From Prevotella communis (GTDB lineage: Bacteria > Bacteroidota > Bacteroidia > Bacteroidales > Bacteroidaceae): a stretch of 64,000 nt of DNA. The notes under the pieces were generated by a model, which had not been told where the DNA came from, searched no databases, and worked only from the letters and a program-made list of their open reading frames with translations. Position 1 is the first letter of the stretch. Every line of letters begins with the position of its first letter. Positions 49,565 through 58,126 of the stretch are shown here, piece by piece. The stretch lies in contig NZ_CP091794.1 of the NCBI RefSeq assembly GCF_022024175.1, positions 1,488,001-1,552,000 on the forward strand. The letters run 5' to 3'. The translations under genes and the position numbers were made by a program.

Positions 49565-51877
49565 ATGAAACTTTCTGAATTGAAAAATGGAGAGCAGGGT
49601 GTTATCGTGAAGGTGTTGGGTCACGGTGGCTTCCGCAAGCGTATCATAGAGATGGGATTTATCAAGGGACAGACCGTAGAGGTGCTGCAGAATGCGCCCC
49701 TTCAGGATCCCGTGAAATACCGTATAATGGGCTATGAGGTGTCACTTCGTCGTCAGGAGGCCGAGCAGGTGGTGGTGGTTTCTGTCTCTGAAGCACACGA
49801 GATGGAATCGCAGGTAGTGCTGCAAGGGCACGAGGAGGACTACCTACAGCACCGGGCCTTGCAGCAGCGCCGTACGATACATGTGGCACTGGTGGGCAAT
49901 CCCAACTGTGGTAAGACCTCGCTATTTAATTTCGCTTCTGGTGCCCATGCTCATGTGGGCAACTATAGTGGTGTCACCGTGGATGCCGCCGAGGCCCACG
50001 CACAGATGTTCGGTTATGAGTTTCTGCTTACCGACCTGCCCGGTACTTATTCCCTCTCGTGCTATAGTCCTGAGGAACTTTATGTCAGAAAACATCTCTC
50101 GGAACAGATGCCCGACGTGGTGATTAATGTGGTGGATGCCTCTAATCTGGAGCGCAACCTGTATCTCACCACCCAGTTGGTGGATATGAATGTGCGTATG
50201 GTGTGCGCCCTGAATATGTATGACGAGTTTGAACGTCGTGGCGACAAACTGGATATCCTTACGCTCTCGTCTCTTTTTGGCATGCCCATGATTCCTACGT
50301 CGTTTAAGACGGGTAGGGGACTCAAGGAACTTTTCCGTGCCGTGATTCAGGTCTATGAGGGCAAACAGGGTACCTCGCGACATCTGCATATCAACTATGG
50401 TCACGAGATAGAACAGGGTATCAGTCATATCCAGCAGTACCTGAAGGCTGATGAACATATCCGTCAGCGTTATTCTACCCGTTATCTGGCTATCAAGCTC
50501 CTGGAGCACGATAGTGATGTGCTGCAGTATATTGGACAGCATCTTGCCGAGGAACATCGTCCTGAGGATCGTAAGCAGCTCCTTCAGGCACGAGATGTGG
50601 CTGCTGCACGTGTGCAGGAGGAAACAGGTTCTGATTCCGAGACCGCCATCATGGATGCCAAGTATGGCTTTATCAATGGTGCGCTGAAGGAAGCCGGTTA
50701 TGTGACGGGAACCAAGGAGGATACCTATCGCACGACCCACCGCATAGACCATATACTGTCGCATAAGGTATGGGGCTTCCCCGTTTTTTTCGCCATTCTC
50801 TTCATCATGTTCCAGACCACCTTCATGCTGGGCCAGTATCCTATGGACTGGATAGATGCCGGTGTAGAGTGGTTGGGCGAGTGGATAGGTACTACGATGG
50901 AGGACGGTCCGCTTCGTTCGATGCTTGTCGACGGTGTCATTGGCGGTGTTGGCAGCGTTATTGTGTTCCTTCCCCAGATTCTTATCCTCTATTGCTTTAT
51001 CTCCATCATGGAGGACTCTGGCTATATGGCCCGTGCTGCTTTCATCATGGACAAATTGATGCATAAGATGGGACTTCACGGCAAGTCATTCATCCCTCTT
51101 GTCATGGGCTTTGGCTGTAATGTGCCAGCCGTGATGGCTACCCGTACCATTGAGAGCCGTCGCTCACGTCTCATCACGATGATGATACTCCCCTTGATGT
51201 CGTGCTCTGCACGCCTACCTATTTATATCATGATTATCGGTACCTTCTTCGCCGTAGAGTATCAGTCGTGGATTATGATATCCCTCTATGCCATTGGTAT
51301 CCTGCTTTCGGTGGTGGTAAGTAAGGTATTCTCTTCCTTTATCATCAAGGGTGACGATACTCCGTTTGTGATGGAACTGCCGCCTTATCGTTTCCCCACA
51401 CTGAAGGCTGTGGTGCGCCATACATGGGAGAAAGGTAAGGAGTATCTGAAGAAGATGGGAGGTATCATCCTGGTTGCCAGTATCCTGGTGTGGGCTATGG
51501 GCTATTTCAGTTTTACGGGAGTGGCAGAGTCGATGGAGACCAGTATCATTGGCCGCATGGGACAGGCCGTTGCACCAGTCTTTGCCCCTCAGGGCTTCAA
51601 CTGGCAGTTGGATGTATCGCTTATCACCGGTGTTGGCGCTAAGGAGATTGTTGCATCATCTATTGGTGTGCTGGGCGGACTGGAGTCGCTCACGCCTCTG
51701 CAGGCCTATTGCTACCTGCTCTTTGTGCTGATTTATTTCCCCTGTATAGCTACTGTCGTTGCTATTAAGAACGAGACCGGCTCCTGGCGTTGGGCTTGCG
51801 TGTCTGCCGTTTACACCACTTGTCTTGCCTGGGTGGTCTCTGCTGTGGTCTATCAGATAGGCTCTTTGCTCTGCTAG
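49565..51877 (+). CDS. feoB: Ferrous iron transporter, FeoA-FeoB fusion
   Basis: The 770-residue protein joins a FeoA SH3-like domain (residues ~1-75, FRKRIIEMGFIKGQTVEVL) to FeoB. The G-domain has G1 GNPNCGKTS (111-119), G3 DLPGT and NMYDE in place of NKxD-like G4. The membrane half carries FIPLVMGFGCNVPAVMATRTIE and SCSARLPIYIMI, the two conserved gate motifs. It imports Fe2+ across the cytoplasmic membrane. The FeoA-FeoB fusion is common in Bacteroidetes. A TAACTTTG -7 box is at 49532-49539. Confidence 0.96.
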   Translation: MKLSELKNGEQGVIVKVLGHGGFRKRIIEMGFIKGQTVEVLQNAPLQDPVKYRIMGYEVSLRRQEAEQVVVVSVSEAHEMESQVVLQGHEEDYLQHRALQQRRTIHVALVGNPNCGKTSLFNFASGAHAHVGNYSGVTVDAAEAHAQMFGYEFLLTDLPGTYSLSCYSPEELYVRKHLSEQMPDVVINVVDASNLERNLYLTTQLVDMNVRMVCALNMYDEFERRGDKLDILTLSSLFGMPMIPTSFKTGRGLKELFRAVIQVYEGKQGTSRHLHINYGHEIEQGISHIQQYLKADEHIRQRYSTRYLAIKLLEHDSDVLQYIGQHLAEEHRPEDRKQLLQARDVAAARVQEETGSDSETAIMDAKYGFINGALKEAGYVTGTKEDTYRTTHRIDHILSHKVWGFPVFFAILFIMFQTTFMLGQYPMDWIDAGVEWLGEWIGTTMEDGPLRSMLVDGVIGGVGSVIVFLPQILILYCFISIMEDSGYMARAAFIMDKLMHKMGLHGKSFIPLVMGFGCNVPAVMATRTIESRRSRLITMMILPLMSCSARLPIYIMIIGTFFAVEYQSWIMISLYAIGILLSVVVSKVFSSFIIKGDDTPFVMELPPYRFPTLKAVVRHTWEKGKEYLKKMGGIILVASILVWAMGYFSFTGVAESMETSIIGRMGQAVAPVFAPQGFNWQLDVSLITGVGAKEIVASSIGVLGGLESLTPLQAYCYLLFVLIYFPCIATVVAIKNETGSWRWACVSAVYTTCLAWVVSAVVYQIGSLLC

Positions 51878-51892
51878 GATTATTGATACAAT

Positions 51893-51930
51893 AAAAGACC
51901 GATACCCGCGAAGGATATCGGTCTTTTTTC
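51893..51930 (+). terminator. Terminator of feoAB
   Basis: AAAAGACCGATA (51893-51904) pairs with TATCGGTCTTTT (51916-51927) followed by T residues. The A-run on the left means it could also serve the convergent proS. Confidence 0.9.
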
Positions 51931-51957
51931 TATTCTGTTGTAATTTGGTTCCGGAAC

Positions 51958-53439
51958 TTAGTAGCTGCGGGCAATGATAACACGAGCCTTGGAAGGCTTG
52001 CCGCTTACCATATCGACACCAGGTGTCTGCTCTACGCCGAATGGCACGCAGCGGATAGTTGCCTGAGTCTCTTCCTTGATCTTTGCCTCGGTCTCGGCTG
52101 TACCGTCCCAGTGGCAGAGGAAGAAACCACCGTCCTTGATGCGCTCCTTGAACTCCTCGTAGTTGTCGCACTCGTAGATATGTGCATCACGATAAGTCTT
52201 GGCCTTCTCGAAGATGTTCTTCTGGATATCCTCGAGCAATTGCTCAACATATTCTGCGATACCCTCGATAGAGCGAGTCTCTTTCTCCAGAGTGTCACGA
52301 CGCATCACCTCGATGGTGCCATTCTCAAGATCGCGGGCACCCAGTACCAGACGTACGGGAACACCCTTCAATTCGTAGTCGGCAAACTTGAATCCAGGAC
52401 GCTTATTGTCTGAGTCGTCGAACTTCACTGTGATGCCAGCTTTGCGAAGCTTCTCGATGATAGGCTGAACCTCCTTGTTGACCAGTTCCATCTGCTCGGG
52501 CTTGGTGGCGATAGGAATAATCACTACCTGGATAGGAGCCAGACGTGGAGGCAATACCAGACCGTTATCGTCAGAGTGTGTCATGATGAGTGCACCAATC
52601 AGACGGGTAGAAACGCCCCATGATGTAGCCCATACATATTCAGGCTTATTCTCCTTATTGAGATATGTAACCTCGAAAGCCTTGGCGAAGTTCTGACCCA
52701 GGAAGTGAGAGGTTCCGCTCTGTAGGGCCTTACCGTCCTGCATCATAGCCTCGATGGTGTAGGTATCCAGTGCACCGGCGAAACGCTCGGTCTCACTCTT
52801 AACACCCTGGACAACGGGTACGGCCATCCACTCCTCAGCGAACTTGGCATAGACCTTCAGCATCTTCTGTGCCTCCTGCTCAGCCTCTTCGCGAGTGGCA
52901 TGAGCGGTGTGACCTTCCTGCCACAGGAACTCGCTGGTGCGAAGGAAAGGACGGGTGCGCATCTCCCAGCGCATCACGTTACACCACTGGTTGCACATCA
53001 GGGGCAGATCGCGCCAAGAGTGAATCCAGTTCTTATAGGTGTTCCAGATAATTGTTTCTGAAGTAGGACGGACAATGAGTTCCTCTTCGAGTTTGGCAGA
53101 GGGGTCAACCTCAACACCACTCTTGTCTTCCTTGGCGCGCAGACGATAGTGAGTCACCACGGCGCACTCCTTGGCGAAGCCCTCTACGTGCTCGGCCTCA
53201 CGGCTGAGGAATGACTTTGGTATCAGCAGGGGGAAATAAGCGTTCTGAGCGCCAGTCTCCTTGAACATACGGTCAAGCTCGTGCTGCATCTTCTCCCAGA
53301 TGGCATATCCATAGGGCTTGATAACCATACAGCCACGTACAGCCGACTGTTCAGCGAGGTCGGCCTTGACAACAAGGTCGTTGAACCACTGGCTGTAATT
53401 ATCGGCTCTTTTTGTTAAATCTTTTAATTCTTTTGCCAT
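51958..53439 (-). CDS. proS: Prolyl-tRNA synthetase (archaeal/eukaryotic-like short form)
   Basis: The start at ATG 53437-53439 gives 493 residues ([19 protein letters not shown]). Class II motifs are visible: motif 2 [16 protein letters not shown], motif 3 region and the [18 protein letters not shown] segment. It lacks the INS editing domain between motifs 2 and 3 and has the zinc-binding-like C-terminus ending in Tyr, as in the archaeal/eukaryotic-type ProRS used by Bacteroidetes. TACCTTTG at 53470-53477 (minus strand) is its -7 box. Confidence 0.97.
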   Translation of the reverse strand: MAKELKDLTKRADNYSQWFNDLVVKADLAEQSAVRGCMVIKPYGYAIWEKMQHELDRMFKETGAQNAYFPLLIPKSFLSREAEHVEGFAKECAVVTHYRLRAKEDKSGVEVDPSAKLEEELIVRPTSETIIWNTYKNWIHSWRDLPLMCNQWCNVMRWEMRTRPFLRTSEFLWQEGHTAHATREEAEQEAQKMLKVYAKFAEEWMAVPVVQGVKSETERFAGALDTYTIEAMMQDGKALQSGTSHFLGQNFAKAFEVTYLNKENKPEYVWATSWGVSTRLIGALIMTHSDDNGLVLPPRLAPIQVVIIPIATKPEQMELVNKEVQPIIEKLRKAGITVKFDDSDNKRPGFKFADYELKGVPVRLVLGARDLENGTIEVMRRDTLEKETRSIEGIAEYVEQLLEDIQKNIFEKAKTYRDAHIYECDNYEEFKERIKDGGFFLCHWDGTAETEAKIKEETQATIRCVPFGVEQTPGVDMVSGKPSKARVIIARSY

Positions 53440-53579
53440 GTTTTGTTCAATATCTTTAAAAATTTTGTGCAAAGGTACAAAATAATTGAGAATTGTAGAT
53501 TGCGAATTGAGTTTTTTTTCTATCTTTGCACGTTGAAAAGAGCATGTTTAACATTTTTATAAATAAAAACTAAAACGTT

Positions 53580-54248
53580 ATGAAGAAAATGAAGACAATC
53601 ATCCTGACACTCTGTGCAGGAATCGTCATGGCAGGTTGTAGCAATCTGGCCAAGGGAACAACAATCGGTGCAGCCGGCGGTGCAGTGCTTGGCGCTATCG
53701 TTGGTAAGGTAGCTGGTAATACAGCAGTAGGTGCTGCTATCGGTACTGCTGTTGGTGCTGGTACTGGTGCTCTGATTGGTAAGCACATGGATAAGGTGAA
53801 GGCTGAGGCTGAGGCTGTGAAGAACGCTCAGGTTGAGACCGTTACTGATGCCAATGGCCTGCAGGGTGTGAAGGTTACTTTTGATAGCGGTATCCTCTTT
53901 GCTACCAACTCATCTACATTGAACGCTTCTTCTCAGAACACCATCAAGCAGATTGCTGATGTGCTGAAGAACAACAGCGATGTAGACGTAGCTATCTTTG
54001 GTCACACAGACAGCACAGGTACCGATGCTATCAACAATCCTCTTTCAGAGAAGCGTGCAAAGGCTGTTGAGAGCCAGCTGAAGAAACTTGGTGTTTCTAA
54101 CATCAAGCGTGTAGAGGGTCAGGGCTCAAAGAATCCTGTTGCTGATAACTCTACAGCAGAGGGCAAGAAGCAGAACCGTCGCGTAGAAGTATATATGTAT
54201 GCTTCTGAGGCTATGGTCAAGGCTGCTGAGGCTGGCACATTGAAGTAA
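53580..54248 (+). CDS. OmpA-family lipoprotein with glycine-zipper segment
   Basis: The 222-residue lipoprotein has a lipobox (VMAGC), a glycine-zipper region with repeated GAxxG (TIGAAGGAVLGAIVGKVAG), and a C-terminal OmpA domain (VTFDSGILFATNSSTLN, IFGHTDSTGTDAINNPLSEKRA, GKKQNRRVEV) that binds peptidoglycan. It anchors the outer membrane to the wall. TATCTTTG at 53521-53528 is a good -7 box. It is followed by mtgA with heptad repeats between, so an operon is likely. Confidence 0.93.
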   Translation: MKKMKTIILTLCAGIVMAGCSNLAKGTTIGAAGGAVLGAIVGKVAGNTAVGAAIGTAVGAGTGALIGKHMDKVKAEAEAVKNAQVETVTDANGLQGVKVTFDSGILFATNSSTLNASSQNTIKQIADVLKNNSDVDVAIFGHTDSTGTDAINNPLSEKRAKAVESQLKKLGVSNIKRVEGQGSKNPVADNSTAEGKKQNRRVEVYMYASEAMVKAAEAGTLK

Positions 54249-54253
54249 ACGGC

Positions 54254-54288
54254 AATTGAGAATTGATAATTGACAATTAACAATTGAA
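54254..54288 (+). repeat. Five tandem heptanucleotide repeats containing the mtgA start codon
   Basis: Five AATTGAn/AATTAAC units fill the gap after the OmpA-lipoprotein stop; the mtgA TTG start (54284-54286) lies in the last unit. The array is nearly identical in sequence to the one at rnfG/rnfE on the opposite strand. Confidence 0.9.
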
Positions 54289-54967
54289 AGCAATTCTTCA
54301 ACGCATTAGAAAAATAGCCCAATGGGGCTTGGCATTATTCTTCGGCACTACCATTCTTTCTGTGGTAGTGCTGAAGTTTTTACCAGTCTATTACACACCG
54401 CTGATGTTTATCCGTCTCTTCCAGTTGGACGAGATGAAGCTGAGTCATACGTGGGTGACACTAGACGAGATGTCGCCATCCATGCCACTTGCTGTGATGG
54501 CCAGTGAGGATGCAAAATTCCCTGATCACTGGGGCTTCGACTTCGAAGCTATCCAGTATGCAGCCAAGCGTAATAAAGAGCATCCTGAGAAAAACAGATT
54601 GGGCGCTTCGACAATCAGTCAGCAGACAGCCAAGAATGTATTTTTGTGGCCCGGTCGTTCCTGGGTACGTAAGGGATTGGAAGCCTACTTTACTGTCTTG
54701 ATAGAGGTGTTCTGGTCAAAGGAACGTATCATGGAAGTCTATCTCAATTCCATCGAGATGGGACCTGGTATCTATGGCGTGCAGGCTGTAGCCGAAGAGC
54801 ATTTTGGATGTGATGCCAAGGACCTGACGCCCAATCAGTGTGCCCTTATTGCTGCCACGCTACCCAATCCACGTCGGTTTAGCAGTAAGGAACCTAGTCG
54901 CTATATGAAAAAACGTCAGAGGCAGATACGTGCCAACATGCGCTACGTAAAGCCTTTGGAAAAATAA
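54284..54967 (+). CDS. mtgA: Monofunctional peptidoglycan glycosyltransferase
   Basis: The 227-residue protein has an N-terminal membrane anchor and a GT51 domain with [17 protein letters not shown] (catalytic Glu in the ASED motif), [19 protein letters not shown] and [20 protein letters not shown]. It polymerises lipid II glycan strands in the periplasm. The start is TTG at 54284; the next ATG (residue 41) would remove the anchor, so TTG is preferred. It lies downstream of an OmpA-family lipoprotein gene, both acting at the cell wall. Confidence 0.95.
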   Translation: MKAILQRIRKIAQWGLALFFGTTILSVVVLKFLPVYYTPLMFIRLFQLDEMKLSHTWVTLDEMSPSMPLAVMASEDAKFPDHWGFDFEAIQYAAKRNKEHPEKNRLGASTISQQTAKNVFLWPGRSWVRKGLEAYFTVLIEVFWSKERIMEVYLNSIEMGPGIYGVQAVAEEHFGCDAKDLTPNQCALIAATLPNPRRFSSKEPSRYMKKRQRQIRANMRYVKPLEK

Positions 54968-55014
54968 AACCTCTCTTTTTCTTTGTTATTTGGGAAAAGT
55001 TTATTAACTTTGCC

Positions 55015-55022
55015 CCTCAGAT
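55015..55022 (+). promoter_or_regulatory. -7 element of the phosphohexomutase gene
   Basis: TAACTTTG with a TTTG 22 bases upstream (54989-54992) fits the promoter pattern with a slightly long spacer; leader about 20 bases. Confidence 0.5.
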
Positions 55023-55047
55023 GAATTATTAACTTAAAAGACATAAA

Positions 55048-56793
55048 ATGGAAAACAACGCTCAACTCATTGCCCAGTGCGAGGCACGGGCAAAGGTGTG
55101 GCTCTCTCCTGCTTTCGACGAGGAGACCCGCAAGGAAGTTCAGGCTATGCTTGACGCAGAGGATAAAAGTGCACTTATCGACGCTTTCTATCAGAATCTG
55201 GAATTCGGTACGGGTGGTTTGCGTGGCATTATGGGTGCTGGCACCAACCGCATGAATAAGTATATCGTAGGTATGGCTACTCAGGGTTTTGCCAACTACA
55301 TCAACAAGGCATTCCCCAACATGCAGCCTGCAGTGGTTGTAGGACACGACTGTCGTAACAATGGCCGTATGTTTGCCGAGACCGTAGCTGATATCTTCTC
55401 AGCCAACGGCATCAAGGTTTATCTCTTTGAGAGCCTCCGTCCTACACCGGAGATTTCTTTCGCTATCCGTCAGTTGAAGTGTCAGGCTGGTGTCAATGTC
55501 ACCGCTTCTCACAACCCCCGCGAGTATAATGGTTACAAGGCTTACTGGGACGATGGTGCTCAGGTATTGGCTCCCCATGACAAGGGTATCATTGACGAGG
55601 TGAATAAGGTTAAGATTGAGGATGTGAAGTTCCAGGGCAACAAAGACCTGATCATTCCTATTGGTGGTGAGATGGACTGGGACTATATCGCAGCAGTGAA
55701 GGAGGCTATGGTCGATCAGGATGTTATCCTGCGTCAGAAAGACCTCAATATCGTATACTCACCTATGCACGGTACTGGTCGTGTGATTGTTCCTATGGCT
55801 CTGCGTTCTTGGGGCTTCCAGAATATTCACGTAGTGCCCGAGCAGATGGTTATCGATGGAAACTTCCCCACAGTCGTTTCTCCTAACCCCGAGAATGCCG
55901 AGGCTATGACACTGGGTATGAAACTGGGTACGAAGCTCAATGCTGACCTGGTGATTGCCTCTGACCCCGATGCCGACCGTTTGGCTATTGTTTGCCGCAA
56001 TGCCAAGGGGGAGTGGGAAATCCTGAATGGTAACCAGACCTGTATGATGTTCTGCTGGTACATCATTGCCAACAAGAAGAAACTTGGTCAGTTGAAGGGT
56101 AATGAGTTCCTCGTGAAGACTATCGTGACTACCGAGGTTATTGCCGAGATTGCCAAGAAGAATGGCGTAGAACTGATGGACTGCTACACTGGCTTCAAAT
56201 GGATTGCTAACGAGATACGTGTCAACGAAGGCAAGAAGAAGTATATCGGTGGCGGTGAGGAAAGCTTTGGCTTCCTGCCATTTGATAAGGTGCGCGATAA
56301 GGATTCTCCCGCTTCTATCTGCCTGATCTGTGAGATTGCTTCATGGGCTCGCGATAATGGTATGACGCTCTATGACCTGCTTATGAATATCTATAAGGAG
56401 TATGGCTTCTCTAAGGAGTACACCATCAACGTGGTTCGTCCAGGTAAGACTGGTGCCGATGAGATTAAGCAGATGATGACCGACTTCCGTAATAATCCTC
56501 CTCAGACATTGGGTGGCTCAAAGGTTGTCTTGGTGAAAGACTACAAGACCCTTGAGGCTAAGGATGCTCAGGGCAATGTTACCAAGTTGGATATGCCTGA
56601 CACCTCTAATGTTCTGCAGTGGTTCTGCGAGGATGGCACAAAGGTTTCTGTTCGTCCTTCCGGTACCGAACCAAAGATAAAGTTCTACACTGAGGTTAAG
56701 GATGCAAGCTTCTCTGGTGCAGCAGATTATGAGCGTTGCTCAAAGGCTGCTGAAGCTAAGATTGAACTCCTGAAGAAAGATTTGAAACTCTAA
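55048..56793 (+). CDS. Phospho-sugar mutase (phosphoglucomutase/phosphomannomutase)
   Basis: The 581-residue alpha-D-phosphohexomutase has the active-site serine loop TASHNPREYNGYKAYW, the metal-binding loop ASDPDADRLAI, the sugar-binding GGGEESFGFLPFDKVRDKDS and the phosphate-binding loop RPSGTEPKIKFY. It interconverts hexose-1- and -6-phosphates; the length fits the PgmB/ManB-like group of Bacteroidetes. It is monocistronic with a terminator at its 3' end. Confidence 0.96.
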   Translation: MENNAQLIAQCEARAKVWLSPAFDEETRKEVQAMLDAEDKSALIDAFYQNLEFGTGGLRGIMGAGTNRMNKYIVGMATQGFANYINKAFPNMQPAVVVGHDCRNNGRMFAETVADIFSANGIKVYLFESLRPTPEISFAIRQLKCQAGVNVTASHNPREYNGYKAYWDDGAQVLAPHDKGIIDEVNKVKIEDVKFQGNKDLIIPIGGEMDWDYIAAVKEAMVDQDVILRQKDLNIVYSPMHGTGRVIVPMALRSWGFQNIHVVPEQMVIDGNFPTVVSPNPENAEAMTLGMKLGTKLNADLVIASDPDADRLAIVCRNAKGEWEILNGNQTCMMFCWYIIANKKKLGQLKGNEFLVKTIVTTEVIAEIAKKNGVELMDCYTGFKWIANEIRVNEGKKKYIGGGEESFGFLPFDKVRDKDSPASICLICEIASWARDNGMTLYDLLMNIYKEYGFSKEYTINVVRPGKTGADEIKQMMTDFRNNPPQTLGGSKVVLVKDYKTLEAKDAQGNVTKLDMPDTSNVLQWFCEDGTKVSVRPSGTEPKIKFYTEVKDASFSGAADYERCSKAAEAKIELLKKDLKL

Positions 56794-56802
56794 TATTCTT
56801 AT

Positions 56803-56834
56803 GGGCTCCCGAAGTAATTCGAGAGCCCTTCTTC
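56803..56834 (+). terminator. Terminator after the phosphohexomutase gene
   Basis: GGGCTC (56803-56808) pairs with GAGCCC (56823-56828) and CGAA with TTCG inside, one mismatch; a TTCTTCT tract follows. Confidence 0.75.
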
Positions 56835-56845
56835 TCTTTGCAGAA

Positions 56846-57763
56846 ATGATCAAGAAAACATATCTCGTTGCGTTTTATACATTTTGTCTTTCCTCTGTAG
56901 CGAGTGCCCAGTCTGTCTGGAATGCCCGTTACCAGAACTATATCAACCAGTATAAGGATTGTGCTATTGAGCAGATGCTGAAATGGAAGATTCCTGCCAG
57001 CATCACCTTGGCTCAGGGTTTGCTGGAGAGTGGGGCTGGTGACAGCGACTTGGCCCGTAAGGCCAACAACCACTTTGGTATTAAGTGCCACGGGTGGACG
57101 GGTCGTACTATCTATAAGGATGATGATGCGCGCAACGAGTGTTTCCGTTCCTATAATTCTGCTTACGAGTCGTATGAAGACCACTCTCGTTTCCTGGCTT
57201 CCGGTCAGCGCTATCGTGGACTCTTCGGTTTGAAGATTACCGACTATAAAGGTTGGGCCCGTGGCTTGAAAGCTGCCGGTTATGCTACCAACCCCAAGTA
57301 TGCCGATCGCCTGATAGACATCATCCAGTTGTACCATCTTTATGAGTACGACAAGGCGCGCTCGTACGATAAGACTTTGGAAGCCCATACGAAGGACCAC
57401 ATGCAGAATGGTCAGCCCCTTCATCCCATGGGTAAGTATAACAAGAACTACTTTATCTATGCGCGCAGGGGAGACACGTTCCGTTCTATTGGCGAAGAGA
57501 TAGGTATCTCATACAAGAAGATTGCCCGCTATAATGAGCGCGACCGCGACGACCGCTTGCAGGAAGGTGAAGTTATCTGGCTGAAGAAAAAACAGAAGCG
57601 TGCGCCCAAGGAATACAAGGACAGACTGCACTATATCCGTGAAGGTGAGTCCATGTATACTATTGCCCAGAAATACGGCATCCGTCTGGAGTCGCTGTAT
57701 AAGATGAATCACCTGAGTCCCGATTACCAGATCAGGGTAGGGGATGCGTTAAAGCTGAGGTAA
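56846..57763 (+). CDS. Glucosaminidase-domain peptidoglycan hydrolase with two LysM repeats
   Basis: The start at ATG 56846 gives 305 residues (signal peptide ending SVASAQ); the longer frame begins in the terminator. Residues ~20-165 are a GH73 glucosaminidase domain: AIEQMLKWKIPASITLAQGLLESG has the catalytic Glu of the LESG motif, followed by ANNHFGIKCHGWTG. Two LysM motifs close the protein (YFIYARRGDTFRSIGEEIG and HYIREGESMYTIAQKYG). It trims the cell wall. Its stop lies 15 bases inside the 3' end of the convergent folK gene. Confidence 0.93.
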   Translation: MIKKTYLVAFYTFCLSSVASAQSVWNARYQNYINQYKDCAIEQMLKWKIPASITLAQGLLESGAGDSDLARKANNHFGIKCHGWTGRTIYKDDDARNECFRSYNSAYESYEDHSRFLASGQRYRGLFGLKITDYKGWARGLKAAGYATNPKYADRLIDIIQLYHLYEYDKARSYDKTLEAHTKDHMQNGQPLHPMGKYNKNYFIYARRGDTFRSIGEEIGISYKKIARYNERDRDDRLQEGEVIWLKKKQKRAPKEYKDRLHYIREGESMYTIAQKYGIRLESLYKMNHLSPDYQIRVGDALKLR

Positions 57764-58114
57764 GAGGTCTTTTACGTAAGGACGTTCCCAGTCGCGTTGG
57801 TGATGATGTACGCCGTCAAACTCTAAGACGTCAATATCTATACGTACAATACCCTGTTCGCGCTCTTCCGGCGTGCGTCCGTGCCGAATCTCTATCTCCT
57901 TGATAGCCTTTATCAAAGCCTCGAAATCAAGTTCTGTCTGTGCTTTGACCAGTTGATTCAGATAAAGATCCGTTCGTTTACTGGCTATCGGTTCTGTCCA
58001 GATAGCATCCGTATAATGTGGTGAAAAGAGTATCTGCCCGAGGCTTTTTTGTGCTTCGGGCAGATTCTTTCCCGCTTGATAGTTGGCACCGAGTGAAAGA
58101 ATTACTTGATGCAT
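57749..58114 (-). CDS. folK: HPPK-like folate pathway enzyme, short form
   Basis: About 121 residues from ATG 58112-58114 (MHQVILSLGANYQ). The N-terminal SLGAN(x)G-like start, the RTDLYLNQLVKA segment and the IEIRHGRTPEEREQGIVRID-IDVLEFDG stretch match 6-hydroxymethyl-7,8-dihydropterin pyrophosphokinase. At ~121 residues it is shorter than the usual 140-160, mostly at the C-terminus, yet it ends naturally. It makes the pterin pyrophosphate for folate synthesis. The gene sits convergent to the glucosaminidase gene with overlapping ends and 12 bases before maeB's 3' end on the same strand. Annotation as FolK is probable, not certain. Confidence 0.68.
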   Translation of the reverse strand: MHQVILSLGANYQAGKNLPEAQKSLGQILFSPHYTDAIWTEPIASKRTDLYLNQLVKAQTELDFEALIKAIKEIEIRHGRTPEEREQGIVRIDIDVLEFDGVHHHQRDWERPYVKDLLPQL

Positions 58115-58126
58115 CACCATAAGTTC

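Noticed and set aside
49922..51079. 385-codon open frame antisense to feoB
   Set aside because: The same reasoning applies: the sense strand encodes FeoB gate and G-domain motifs.
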